A stretch of DNA of 34,073 bases, from NCBI GenBank assembly GCA_903921365.1, contig CAIXPS010000047.1:1-34073 (forward strand), in the 5' to 3' direction. This DNA is from an uncultured bacterium. Lineage in GTDB: Bacteria > Chloroflexota > Anaerolineae > J036 > Brachytrichaceae. Numbering within the stretch: the stretch's first letter is position 1; each line of letters starts with the position of its first letter. Positions 14,918 to 23,009 of the stretch are shown here, in pieces. Position numbers and translations under genes: made by a program. The notes under the pieces were generated by a model. That model saw nothing but the letters and a program-made list of their open reading frames with translations. It did no database searches and had not been told where the DNA came from.

Positions 14918-17145
14918 TTTGCAGGCTTTACGGTGCCCGGACGTTGCTTCAGGATCGCATCAAATGCCTTAACCTGTGCAACTATTGTCTGGGCATAGAG
15001 CCGGCGTCCGGGCGGCTGCGGGTGTACTCCATCTTCCACGAAGAGTTCGGGATGCGGATCGCTCGCTGAATACCAATCAACAAGCACCGCATTGGAAGTT
15101 CGTTTGACGCCCTCGTCGAACAACGTGTTGTTTGGTCCTTCCCAGCGTCTGGGGACGCGCACATTGACCACCGCCACCACTCGAACCCCCGAAAGAATCT
15201 GCATCATCTCGTCGAACTGTTTGAGCGTCACATAACCGTTGCTGCCAATATGCAGCACAACGATATCGCCAAGAGTTCCGGCATCACGTCGCTGCTGTAG
15301 CACGACGATCGCTGCCGCTGCCTGCCGGCTGACAACTGCATCGACCTCTGCCCCGCCAAAAGCCTGTTGCAAGTCGAGAGAAGCGCCCAGCATGACAGAA
15401 TCACCTATAGCAAGAACATGGTAATTGGCCCCGAGCACATCCGTGATGGTCTGGGTGATCAAAGAGGGAACTGGCGTCGCTATTGGAATAACCGGCGCGA
15501 GAGTTGCAGGCACTGCTGCGGTGGGTGTATCGCCTGGGACCAGATCGGTGATCGTTGCAGTTGCGCCAGGCGCTACAGTTGCTGTGTCCGGAACCGGAAT
15601 GCCTGTCGGGGTATTACTGCCATCAACCGTGGAAACCGCTAATGCATAAGGCCATTGCGGTTGATAGGTCGCCTTTACGACCACCGGAGTGGGTGTTGCC
15701 GTTCTGATGATTGCAGGAGTCGGTTTTACGCCAATCGTCTTGGCAGGGACAACCACCACGGTGGAAAGCGTGATTGATGGGATCGCTGCAGTAGGCACAA
15801 CTACTGTGGCGCTCGGTTGAACCTCTACGTACTCCGCTGGGATATCCGCCGGTTTTGCGTTGACAACCGGGATGACTATACCAACTGCCAGCACGACTGA
15901 TGCCCCCACCCCGACAACCCATGGCGCCAGGCGCTTCCTTGATTTTGCCGTGCGGGCGCGTTTCCACAGCCTGCCCAGCGCGCCATCACGAATGGGGCGC
16001 TCGACATAGCGATACGAGAGTTCCGCGCAGACGAGTGTGAGCGCAAACCGCAGGATAAGAAGCGCGATGCCATCCAGGGCAATATCGAGGTGGGGGCGAG
16101 TCAAATTGAAGATCGGCCAGTGCCATAGATAAATGCTATAGGAGCGCAGTCCAATCCAGGCAAACAAACGATTGCCAAGCGCGCCAGGCACAAGGCGTTT
16201 CCCCGGCAATACAACAGCGATGATCATAACAGCCGTGAGCAGCGAGACAAGCGTGAACCCACCGGGGTACAGATAAGGGTTGATCTCGTCCAGCTTCACG
16301 AAACAGACGATCAGACCCGCCAATGCAACGATGCCGCTCCCATCCAATAGAACACGGGCGCCTCGCGAACTCACGCCGGCATCCCGCTTCAGCGCGATGA
16401 ACATCGCAAGAGCGGCCCCGATCAGGAAACCGGCCGCGCGGGTGTCTGTCCCATAATAGACGCGTGATGGATCCACGTCAGGTTGGTACATCATCACCAT
16501 CAAGGCAGTGGATGCCGCTGCCAACGCCAGTGTAAGCAACGGAAACACAACCTGCCTGCGCGGACGCAGCCAGTGCAAGGCAAGCGCCAGAATCACCGGC
16601 CAGACAAGGTAAAACTGTTCTTCGACGGCCAGCGACCAGAGGTGCCGCAGTAACGGCGGCCGGCCGATGGCTTCAAAGTAGGATTGGTGGCTAAAGACCT
16701 GGTACCAGTTACTGACATATACGGCTGCTGCCAGCACATCGAAGCGCAGAGATGCGACCTCATTTGGCAGGAAGAGCACAGCGAAAAGCAGGACTACCAG
16801 AAGGAGCAAAAAGACGGCCGGGAGTAGCCGGCGAGCGCGCCGGAACCAGAAGCGACCCAGGTTAATCCGTGCGTTCTTCCGCCATTCTGCCAGCAGCAGA
16901 CCCGTAATCAGGTAGCCACTGATAACAAAGAAAACCTCGACACCAAGGAAACCACCCGGCATCCATGGCACTTCGGCATGGTAAAACAGGACGGCAAGGA
17001 CTGCGATCGCGCGCAAGCCATCAATACCGGGCAAATAAGGTAACCGCGAAGGGCCGGAAGCAGCCGCCGAGGGGGATGATTCCGCGGCGATATCCGACGA
17101 CTCTGGCTTTACAGTAGCAACATTCTGCACGTTCAGTAGACTCAC
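14914..17145 (-). CDS. Acyltransferase-3 / SGNH hydrolase fusion (OatA-like)
   Basis: Such fusions move an acyl group, usually acetyl, across the membrane and attach it to peptidoglycan or a surface polysaccharide. The 743-residue protein has a polar N-terminus and an acyltransferase-3 membrane domain (about 36-400). That domain carries the IDGLRAIAVLAVLFYHAE motif (His56) and HLWSLAVEEQFYLVWP. A last membrane helix and an unusually long extracellular Thr/Pro/Val-rich linker (about 430-570) follow. The SGNH domain starts at AIGDSVMLG (Ser near 582), has GSNG, and ends with the catalytic pair in DGVHP (near 705). The start is GTG at 17145 without a clear ribosome-binding site. The acceptor polymer is unknown. 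Confidence 0.88.
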   Translation of the reverse strand: MSLLNVQNVATVKPESSDIAAESSPSAAASGPSRLPYLPGIDGLRAIAVLAVLFYHAEVPWMPGGFLGVEVFFVISGYLITGLLLAEWRKNARINLGRFWFRRARRLLPAVFLLLLVVLLFAVLFLPNEVASLRFDVLAAAVYVSNWYQVFSHQSYFEAIGRPPLLRHLWSLAVEEQFYLVWPVILALALHWLRPRRQVVFPLLTLALAAASTALMVMMYQPDVDPSRVYYGTDTRAAGFLIGAALAMFIALKRDAGVSSRGARVLLDGSGIVALAGLIVCFVKLDEINPYLYPGGFTLVSLLTAVMIIAVVLPGKRLVPGALGNRLFAWIGLRSYSIYLWHWPIFNLTRPHLDIALDGIALLILRFALTLVCAELSYRYVERPIRDGALGRLWKRARTAKSRKRLAPWVVGVGASVVLAVGIVIPVVNAKPADIPAEYVEVQPSATVVVPTAAIPSITLSTVVVVPAKTIGVKPTPAIIRTATPTPVVVKATYQPQWPYALAVSTVDGSNTPTGIPVPDTATVAPGATATITDLVPGDTPTAAVPATLAPVIPIATPVPSLITQTITDVLGANYHVLAIGDSVMLGASLDLQQAFGGAEVDAVVSRQAAAAIVVLQQRRDAGTLGDIVVLHIGSNGYVTLKQFDEMMQILSGVRVVAVVNVRVPRRWEGPNNTLFDEGVKRTSNAVLVDWYSASDPHPELFVEDGVHPQPPGRRLYAQTIVAQVKAFDAILKQRPGTVKPAN

Positions 17146-17168
17146 TTATAGAATAGATATGGGCGCAC

Positions 17169-17224
17169 GATTTGCGCGGCGCATGATTTGCGCATTGTGG
17201 ACATAGCGTAACACAACAATGCGC
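17169..17224. repeat. Repeats in the acyltransferase / small-ORF divergent region
   Basis: GATTTGCGC occurs at 17169-17177 and again at 17185-17193, 16 bases apart. GCGCATTGT (17190-17198) is mirrored by its reverse complement ACAATGCGC (17216-17224). These lie just upstream of the acyltransferase start and ahead of the small (+) frames, so they could be a regulator-binding region. No promoter with good hexamers was seen here. Confidence 0.4.
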
Positions 17225-17277
17225 TCACATAGCACACTTGAACTGTAAGTCTTCTCGATATGCCACTGAGGTTAAAC

Positions 17278-17394
17278 ATGGTGCTTTTACGCGTGCTGGT
17301 GGTCTTTTTCGTGGGGCTAGTGGTCATCTTGTTTGCACAACCCGCGCTTGCGGCCGAAATCATGTACACGTTGCATGGAAGAGGTGATACATGA
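17278..17394 (+). CDS. Small ORF: 38-residue putative secreted or membrane peptide
   Basis: The ATG at 17278 is preceded by TGAGGT at good spacing. The product begins MVLLRVLVVFFVGLVVILF, a strong hydrophobic segment after one Arg. It then reads QPALA-AE, a textbook signal peptidase I site after residue 25. The mature part would be only 13 residues, ending HGRGDT. The stop overlaps the start of the next small frame. No family is recognised. It could be a genuine micropeptide, a signal-like leader, or the 5' remnant of a longer exported protein disrupted by a frameshift. Confidence 0.4.
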   Translation: MVLLRVLVVFFVGLVVILFAQPALAAEIMYTLHGRGDT

Positions 17395-17483
17395 TCAACC
17401 CAGACAGCGCCACACTCGTTCGCCTGGCGTCGACTTACACCCTCGTCGGGGATTCTATGCAACTTCGCAAACAGACTCTATGA
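17391..17483 (+). CDS. Small ORF: 30 residues, overlapping the previous one by ATGA
   Basis: The ATG at 17391 overlaps the preceding stop (ATGA), and AGAGGT lies about five bases upstream of it, inside the preceding frame. The product, beginning MINPDSATLVRLAS, is polar with no recognised motif and ends at TGA 17481-17483. The overlap and the ribosome-binding site argue for translational coupling. The small size and lack of homology leave open that it is a chance frame or a remnant. It is convergent with the CxC protein gene ending at 17507. Confidence 0.3.
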   Translation: MINPDSATLVRLASTYTLVGDSMQLRKQTL

Positions 17484-17506
17484 GACAATCGTGGATCTAA
17501 CGCGTA

Positions 17507-17890
17507 TCAAGGTGGGCCAGCCACCACCTCACCACCGCCAGCCACGATTGCAGCGGCGATCTGTTCACGCGAGGCGGTCTTGGGGTCATAGGCGACGACG
17601 AAGTACAACAACCCTTCAGTGGGATTCAATATCTTCACCGTGCCAGCAAGTTGCGCTTTTTTCAACGCTGCGGAGACGTTGTCCGTCGCAGGGCTGTCGA
17701 AGCAACCGCAGTAGGGAATCCTGGCCCAGACAACGCCATTACCTGCCGAGGCCGTAGTCGACGCCGGAGCAGTCAGTCGAGCGATGGCCGTGGATATTAC
17801 TCCGCCGACCGGAAACGCCAAGAACACGGCCACGGCGAGCACCAGGGCGGCGCAACCGAGTCCGACGAGTAAGTATGGGCGAGATAACAT
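17507..17890 (-). CDS. Membrane-anchored small protein with a CxC, HMA-like domain
   Basis: From the ATG at 17890 the product has 127 residues with one N-terminal membrane segment (about 7-28), a short Thr/Ser/Ala linker, and a domain of about 70 residues. The domain starts VVWARIPYCGCF (Cys61, Cys63), then SAALKKAQLAG, YFVVAYDPKTASREQIAAAI and GGGEVV. The beta-alpha-beta-beta-alpha order and the segment with Asp-Pro and Glu-Gln match heavy-metal-associated (HMA) domains, but CGC replaces the usual CxxC. It may bind a metal outside the membrane, which is not proven. The longer in-frame extension to 17983 runs into a hairpin terminator and is rejected. It follows the ABC importer cluster on the same strand. 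Confidence 0.55.
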   Translation of the reverse strand: MLSRPYLLVGLGCAALVLAVAVFLAFPVGGVISTAIARLTAPASTTASAGNGVVWARIPYCGCFDSPATDNVSAALKKAQLAGTVKILNPTEGLLYFVVAYDPKTASREQIAAAIVAGGGEVVAGPP

Positions 17891-17946
17891 CCGAACTATC
17901 CTGCACTCCGCGCCGCATGACCTTCGGCTATAGGTGACCAGAAATC

Positions 17947-17981
17947 GCCGGGCCAGGCGCTTTGCTTGCGCCTGGCCCGGC
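17947..17981 (-). terminator. Strong hairpin terminator of the substrate-binding protein gene
   Basis: GCCGGGCCAGGCGC (17947-17960) pairs perfectly with GCGCCTGGCCCGGC (17968-17981) around a seven-base loop. It lies about 33 bases beyond the stop of the (-) strand gene at 18015. On the (-) strand only GATTTCTGG follows, so the T-run is weak. Confidence 0.75.
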
Positions 17982-18014
17982 AACCATGTTCTGCGGCAGT
18001 TATCCTGGAAACGG

Positions 18015-19919
18015 TTACGCCGGCTGGACCTTCAGTTGCGCGAGCAAGAAGCCCGCCCAGAGGTCGTAGGGCGCAACATAGGGGTTCTTTTCACTCGGCC
18101 AGCCCGTCCAGTACGTGTTATTGTTGCATCTGAGCCAAGTCTCCTCCGATACCGTGATCTCGACCACGTCGCGCAGGTAGATTTCTATGGCCTGGCGCAC
18201 CAGATCGGTGTAGCCCTTATCCGTCGGAGAGGGCAGAACGGTGTCCATCTTGTTGATGATGGCGTCGTAGTCGGGGTTCTTGTATTGGCTGTTTGCCCAG
18301 ATGTAGTTGTCCTTCTGTCCCTGCGCAGGCGAATTGAACTTGCTGTGGTAGTGCTGGAGCGTGCCCCAGGGTTCGCGGCTGCTCCCGCAGTGGACGATGA
18401 CCCATATGTCCGCTTTGCCGGTCTGGACGGTGTTAAAGAACTCAGTGCTATCGGTCTCGTTGATCTTCATCTTTACGTCGAAACCAGCATCACGAAGCTG
18501 CTTCTCGATCACCGGTCCCATTGGTCCGAGCCAGCTTGCCACCCACAACGGAGTCGTCAGGGTCTTGCCATCCTTGGCCCACATACCGTCACTACCCTTC
18601 GCGTACCCGGCAGCCTTCATCTCGCTTGCGACCAGGTCAGCGCTGGGATTGTCAGGGTTGTACTTCTTGATGATGTCGTCGACCAGCTTCGTGTAGGGCA
18701 CGAGGCCGCCGAAGGTTGAGAAGGGCACCACCAGCTTGGCCGTGGAGCCCTCGTAGGCCAAGTCAATGATCTTCGACCGGTCGATTGCCGCTTGAACGGC
18801 TCGGCGAACATGCGCGTCGGCCATCGGACCCCACTGGGTGTTGAGCCCCAGTGTGTAGAGGCAGGCGTCGGGAGCGCCCCAGATCGGCCCCTGCGCATGC
18901 CAGGTCTGGATTTTCGGGTTCTGCGCGATTGCGGATGTGAAGACGCCAGGTTGCAAGGTGACGTCGGCGTCTATCTCGTTGTTGATGAAGCGGGCGGTGG
19001 TCGCGTTAGCGTCGCCGGTTGGTATATATCCAATGCGCGTGACCTTAGACGGCTGCTGGAAGCCGGTCTTGGCGCCCCACCAGTTGTCGTCGCGATCGTA
19101 GAACTGGCCCTGCGGCAACGCCTCCACCAGCTTGAACGACCCGGTGCCTATCGGCCAACCCTTGTCCGGGTCGTAGAACGCGAACGTGGTCCAATCCTGC
19201 CCCTGCCAGATGTGCTTGGGCATGATCGCGATCTGGATCTCCGAATTCTCGACGAAATAGAAGTAGAAGAAGCGGGGGTTGGGTTTGTTCAGGTTGATGG
19301 TAAAGTGTTGATCGTCGGTCACCGTGACGTCTTTCACCCATTCCTTCATGTCCGACGAGAAGGTCAGGGCCGACGTGTCGCGCAACGTCTCGAGTGTGTA
19401 CTTGATGTCGTCAGCTATGAAGGGCTTGCCGTCGGACCACATCGCGCCCTTGCGGATCACGACGGCCACACTCTTGGCGTCGTCGGAGACCTTGTAACTC
19501 TCGGCAAGCCAGGGAATCTCGCTGCCGTCGTTGTGGTTGTAGATATACAGGAACTCAAAGAGTGTCCGGTTCAGTATGCCGCGAATATTACCTAACTGAC
19601 CGACCGAGTAGACGTTGAAGTTTTGTGCGTTTGTGATCTCGGTGACGGTGCCGCTGGAATAGTACATCGTGTCTTTGCGGGCAACGTCTTTCTTGGGAGC
19701 CATCGGCTTGGGCTGGGTCGACGTGGTCGCGGCAGCAGCGGTCGTCGCGGTGGGCGCGGCTGGAGCAGTCGTCGCAGCTGGGGCTATCGTCGCGGCTGGC
19801 GCTTGAGTCGAGCTTGGGGCTGTCGTCGCGGCCGGCGCGCCGCAGGCGGCCAATATCCCTGCTACTGTTGTCGCGCCAAGTGTCTGGAGAACCTGTCGAC
19901 GGGTCATATTTCTCGCCAT
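18015..19919 (-). CDS. ABC transporter substrate-binding protein, family 5 (peptide-type), lipoprotein
   Basis: This 634-residue extracytoplasmic binding protein captures peptides or similar ligands for the importer encoded upstream. It has a twin-arginine-type signal (Arg7-Arg8 in MTRRQVLQTLG) and a lipobox LAAC (Cys26), followed by an Ala/Thr/Pro linker to about residue 75. The SBP_bac_5 domain then fills the rest, with the motif ESYKVSDDAKSVAVVIRKG and the later VRRAVQAAIDRSKIIDLAY. It has its own near-consensus promoter 100-145 bases upstream and an AAGGTGAG ribosome-binding site. Both suggest it is made in excess over the membrane parts. The ligand is not inferable. Confidence 0.92.
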   Translation of the reverse strand: MARNMTRRQVLQTLGATTVAGILAACGAPAATTAPSSTQAPAATIAPAATTAPAAPTATTAAAATTSTQPKPMAPKKDVARKDTMYYSSGTVTEITNAQNFNVYSVGQLGNIRGILNRTLFEFLYIYNHNDGSEIPWLAESYKVSDDAKSVAVVIRKGAMWSDGKPFIADDIKYTLETLRDTSALTFSSDMKEWVKDVTVTDDQHFTINLNKPNPRFFYFYFVENSEIQIAIMPKHIWQGQDWTTFAFYDPDKGWPIGTGSFKLVEALPQGQFYDRDDNWWGAKTGFQQPSKVTRIGYIPTGDANATTARFINNEIDADVTLQPGVFTSAIAQNPKIQTWHAQGPIWGAPDACLYTLGLNTQWGPMADAHVRRAVQAAIDRSKIIDLAYEGSTAKLVVPFSTFGGLVPYTKLVDDIIKKYNPDNPSADLVASEMKAAGYAKGSDGMWAKDGKTLTTPLWVASWLGPMGPVIEKQLRDAGFDVKMKINETDSTEFFNTVQTGKADIWVIVHCGSSREPWGTLQHYHSKFNSPAQGQKDNYIWANSQYKNPDYDAIINKMDTVLPSPTDKGYTDLVRQAIEIYLRDVVEITVSEETWLRCNNNTYWTGWPSEKNPYVAPYDLWAGFLLAQLKVQPA

Positions 19920-19989
19920 ACTAATCTCACCTTCCTGGACTGAATGAATAAGCTTATTCGACCAAGTAAACTGCGAGTGGCGGCAATGA

Positions 19990-20010
19990 ACACCTTCTAT
20001 TGAAAGGTGT
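19990..20010 (-). promoter_or_regulatory. Hairpin in the 5' leader of the binding-protein gene
   Basis: ACACCTT (19990-19996) pairs with AAGGTGT (20004-20010) around a seven-base loop. It lies about 70 bases upstream of the ATG at 19919 and downstream of the promoter, so it would form in the leader RNA. It may stabilise the 5' end; nothing indicates a ligand-binding riboswitch. Confidence 0.45.
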
Positions 20011-20034
20011 GTGCCTCAACGCATGGGCAGAATG

Positions 20035-20063
20035 AGTATATAAGACACCTCCGAGCTTGTCAA
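20035..20063 (-). promoter_or_regulatory. Near-consensus sigma-70-type promoter of the binding-protein gene
   Basis: On the (-) strand TTGACA (20063-20058) and TATACT (20040-20035) are separated by exactly 17 bases. It lies just past the stop of the oppF-like gene (20086), so the binding protein is transcribed separately or additionally. The predicted start is near 20028, giving a leader of about 109 bases. Confidence 0.85.
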
Positions 20064-20085
20064 ATTTCCGAGTCGCAATTTGCCC

Positions 20086-21126
20086 TTATGAGGGCGCCAA
20101 ATTCGAGCGATCCACAAAGTTCTGCTGGAGCGTCGTTGACGTGGTCGCGGACGATTCACGGTACAGATAGCAGGCGGTCACGTGGTGGGGGGCCGTCTGA
20201 AACTGCGGCGGCCTGGCCTCGTCACACATCGGCATCCTGTGCGGGCAGCGATTTGCGAATAGGCACCCTTTCCTCTCCGCTCGAACTTTTTCCGTCTCCT
20301 CAACCACGTTCTCCACGTGCCCCCAGGGACGCTTGGGGTCGGGGAGAGGCACTGCCCCGATGAGTAGACGAGTGTAGGGATGCTCCGGCTGTTGCACAAC
20401 CCGATCAATTGCGCCGGCCTCGGCCACCCCACCGCGGTAGAGCACCACGATGTTCTCGCTGAGTTGGTACGCCGTCGTGAGGTCGTGGCTGATATAGATG
20501 ATCGAGATGCCAAGCCGGCGGTTCAGGTCGCGCAATGTGTCGATGATGGTGGCGCGCAGCGACGCGTCGACCATCGAGACTGGCTCGTCGGCGATGATCA
20601 GGCGCGGGCTCATGATCAGCGAGCGCGCCACCATGATCCGCTGGCGCTGGCCACCACTGAGCTGGTACGGGTAGCGCCCCAGCGTCTCCTCCGGGCGCAG
20701 GCCGACCGACACGAGGGCTTGCTCGATTAGCGCAAGCGCCTGCGCCTTGGACGAGGCCAGTCCGAAGTTCGCGACCGGGGCCTGGAGCACATGGTCGATC
20801 TTATAGAAGGGGTTGTAGACCTCGTCGGGATCCTGGAAAATCGCCTGGACGTCGCGCAGAAACTGCCGGCGCTGATCCCGGTCCAACCGGCGCAGATCGA
20901 CGCCGCGATAGAGCACTTCACCGGTGGTCGGCTCGCTCAAACCCAGGAGAAGCCGCTTGAACGTTGTCTTGCCGCTACCGCTCTCACCCACGACGGCGGT
21001 GATGGTCGGCGGCGCATCCTCGATGGCGAGCGAGAGATCGTCGAGCGCCACCAGGGCTTTGCTTTTGTTGAAGAGCCCCCCTCCATACACTTTCGTCAGG
21101 CGCCGGGCTTCAAGCAGTGCGGTCAT
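20086..21126 (-). CDS. ABC transporter ATP-binding protein, OppF/DppF type
   Basis: This 346-residue protein is the second ATPase of the peptide-type importer, on the inner membrane face. It has Walker A GESGSGKTT, the Q-loop AIFQDPDEVYNPFY, ABC signature LSGGQRQR, Walker B LIIADEPVSMVD and switch His in ISHDLT. The C-terminal oligopeptide (HPY) domain carries cysteines in CLFANRCPHRMPMC and a fourth in VTACYLY, a pattern linked to an iron-sulfur cluster in related proteins. The ATG overlaps the stop of the upstream ATPase by ATGA. Its end is followed by the promoter of the binding-protein gene. Confidence 0.93.
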   Translation of the reverse strand: MTALLEARRLTKVYGGGLFNKSKALVALDDLSLAIEDAPPTITAVVGESGSGKTTFKRLLLGLSEPTTGEVLYRGVDLRRLDRDQRRQFLRDVQAIFQDPDEVYNPFYKIDHVLQAPVANFGLASSKAQALALIEQALVSVGLRPEETLGRYPYQLSGGQRQRIMVARSLIMSPRLIIADEPVSMVDASLRATIIDTLRDLNRRLGISIIYISHDLTTAYQLSENIVVLYRGGVAEAGAIDRVVQQPEHPYTRLLIGAVPLPDPKRPWGHVENVVEETEKVRAERKGCLFANRCPHRMPMCDEARPPQFQTAPHHVTACYLYRESSATTSTTLQQNFVDRSNLAPS

Positions 21127-22112
21127 GATGCCTCCATGACGCGGCTCGATTCACTCGAGTAAAGATGGCAGGCCACCTCGCGCATCGGGCGGGCCTCCCG
21201 TAGGATCGGCTCTTCGGTCTGGCAGCGATCAATCGCGACCGGACAGCGAGGCTGGAACGGACACCGCACTGGCCGATTGCGGAGCGACGGCGCCAATCCG
21301 GGGATTCCCCGGGCTGCCTCCTTGCGTTCGAGGGTCGGCAAGCTGGCTATCAACAACTTGGTGTACGGATGGATGGGATCGGCGAAGACCTCCGCGACGC
21401 TGCCCGTCTCGACCAGGTCGCCGGCGTACATGACCCCAATGCGATCGACGGCCTGAGCCATCAGTCCCATGTCGTGGCCGATGAGGATGATCGACGCCCC
21501 CAGGGCCTTGCCGAGTGTCTTCAGCGTCTCCATCACCTGGCGCTGGACAACGACGTCAAGGGCACTCGTCGGCTCATCGGCAATGATCACCTTCGGCCGC
21601 AGACAGATCGCGATGGCGATGCACACGCGCTGCTTCATGCCGCCGCTCAACTCATGGGGGTACAGATCCGCAACGTTCCGGCGCAGACCCACCATGTCGA
21701 GTAATTCGTTGATGCGGTCAGACAACGCAATTGAGGACAGCTTCACGTCGTGGTCGCGCAGCGCGCACTCGATCTGAGGCCGCACCCGCATTACTGGATT
21801 GAGAGAGTTCATCGCGCCCTGGGCCACTAGCGCGATCTCCTTCAGCCGCATCTGGCGCATCTTCTCCTCGGGCAAGTCGAGCAAGGAAACGCCGTCAAGA
21901 AGCACCTGTCCACCCTCGATCTTGCCGGGCGGCTTAATCAGCCGCATCAGGGCCATCGCGATGGTCGACTTGCCAGACCCGGACTCGCCGACCAAGCCCA
22001 GGCGCTCGCCGATGCGCAAATCAAAGGTCACACCGTTGGCCGCCTTGACCGCGCCGTCGTTCGTATGGTAATACACCCGAAGATCGCGCACCTGGAGGAT
22101 ACTCTGGTTCAC
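21123..22112 (-). CDS. ABC transporter ATP-binding protein, OppD/DppD type
   Basis: This 329-residue protein is the first ATPase of the peptide-type importer. It has Walker A GESGSGKST, ABC signature LSGGMKQR, Walker B VIIADEPTSALD and switch His in IGHDMG. Its C-terminal HPY domain has the four-cysteine pattern in CPFQPRCPVAIDRC plus VACHLY. The stop overlaps the next ATPase start. About 31 bases separate it from the upstream permease gene. The two ATPases form a heterodimer in characterised relatives, and the same is inferred here. Confidence 0.94.
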   Translation of the reverse strand: MNQSILQVRDLRVYYHTNDGAVKAANGVTFDLRIGERLGLVGESGSGKSTIAMALMRLIKPPGKIEGGQVLLDGVSLLDLPEEKMRQMRLKEIALVAQGAMNSLNPVMRVRPQIECALRDHDVKLSSIALSDRINELLDMVGLRRNVADLYPHELSGGMKQRVCIAIAICLRPKVIIADEPTSALDVVVQRQVMETLKTLGKALGASIILIGHDMGLMAQAVDRIGVMYAGDLVETGSVAEVFADPIHPYTKLLIASLPTLERKEAARGIPGLAPSLRNRPVRCPFQPRCPVAIDRCQTEEPILREARPMREVACHLYSSESSRVMEAS

Positions 22113-22143
22113 ACCGCGCTCCTATAGGACGAAATGTCTGCCA

Positions 22144-23004
22144 TCATTGCTTCGCTTGGAGCCTGGGGTTCGCGATCTGGTCCAGACCCTGGCTCAACAT
22201 GAACAACCCGAGGAAAAGGAACACGATGATCACGATGGGCGGCATGAACCACCACCACATCTGACGCAGCAGAGCGCCATAGTGAATCGCCCAATAGATC
22301 GTCAGTCCCAACGACGGACTGGTCATTGGTCCCAGCCCAAGTGTCGACAGGCCAACCGAAGCCAGGATCGCCCCGGAAACCGAGCCGACCAGGTTGGCAG
22401 CCAGATATGGGAGCAGGTTTGGCAGCAGTTCCTGGAACACGATCTTCAGTGGGCCCGCGCCATTGAGCTTTGCCACCTGCACATACATACGCTCGCGAAT
22501 CGTCAGCACCTGGGCGCGCACCGTGCGAGCCGGCCACATCCACGCGAGCGCGGCGATGATCAAGGCCATGCTCTCGATGCTCACACTGCCTACCATGGAC
22601 GCGACGATGATCAGGATCATCAGATTCGGGATCGTCAACAGGACATCGATGAACACTCGGATGACCTCGTCAACAACGCCGCCAGCGTAGCCGGCGATCA
22701 TGCCCAACAAAGTGCCAACAACCACACCGATTACGCCGGCGATCAGGCCGATTTCCAACGAGGCCGGCGTCCCATAAATAATATCAGCCAGCACATCCCG
22801 GCCCTGCTGATCAGTCCCAAGCAAGTGGTCGATCGACGGCGGCTTGGCTACTCGCCCCGCGCCTACGTCTGCCATGCCACGCGGCACAAACAAGCTGCCG
22901 ACAACACCAAAAAGTGAGATGAATGCGACGATGGCGATGCCCGCTGCCACCAGGCGATAGCGGTTAATCCATTCGAAGATCGGGGGCTCTTTTCTTTCTG
23001 CCAT
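22144..23004 (-). CDS. ABC transporter permease, OppC/DppC type
   Basis: This 286-residue inner-membrane permease has an N-terminal helix (about 16-37) followed by a short periplasmic segment with LLGTDQQGRDVLADIIYGT, a hallmark of DppC-type permeases. About five further helices follow. The cytoplasmic EAA loop, which contacts the ATPases, is VAKLNGAGPLKIVFQELLPN. It starts six bases after the upstream permease stop, with GAGG as ribosome-binding site. Confidence 0.93.
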   Translation of the reverse strand: MAERKEPPIFEWINRYRLVAAGIAIVAFISLFGVVGSLFVPRGMADVGAGRVAKPPSIDHLLGTDQQGRDVLADIIYGTPASLEIGLIAGVIGVVVGTLLGMIAGYAGGVVDEVIRVFIDVLLTIPNLMILIIVASMVGSVSIESMALIIAALAWMWPARTVRAQVLTIRERMYVQVAKLNGAGPLKIVFQELLPNLLPYLAANLVGSVSGAILASVGLSTLGLGPMTSPSLGLTIYWAIHYGALLRQMWWWFMPPIVIIVFLFLGLFMLSQGLDQIANPRLQAKQ

Positions 23005-23009
23005 GCCAG

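Noticed and set aside
17142-17462. 106-codon (-) frame before the acyltransferase
   Set aside because: It crosses the repeat region and the small (+) ORFs, overlaps the acyltransferase start in another frame and shows no domain or ribosome-binding site.
17934-18719. 261-codon (+) frame opposite the binding-protein gene (another at 18792-19595)
   Set aside because: Both are antisense frames rich in Arg, Val, Leu and Asp within a well-supported gene.
22147-22917. 256-codon (+) frame opposite the DppC-type permease gene
   Set aside because: It is His/Gln/Asp-rich antisense sequence without a motif; the permease on (-) has the EAA loop and hydrophobic segments.
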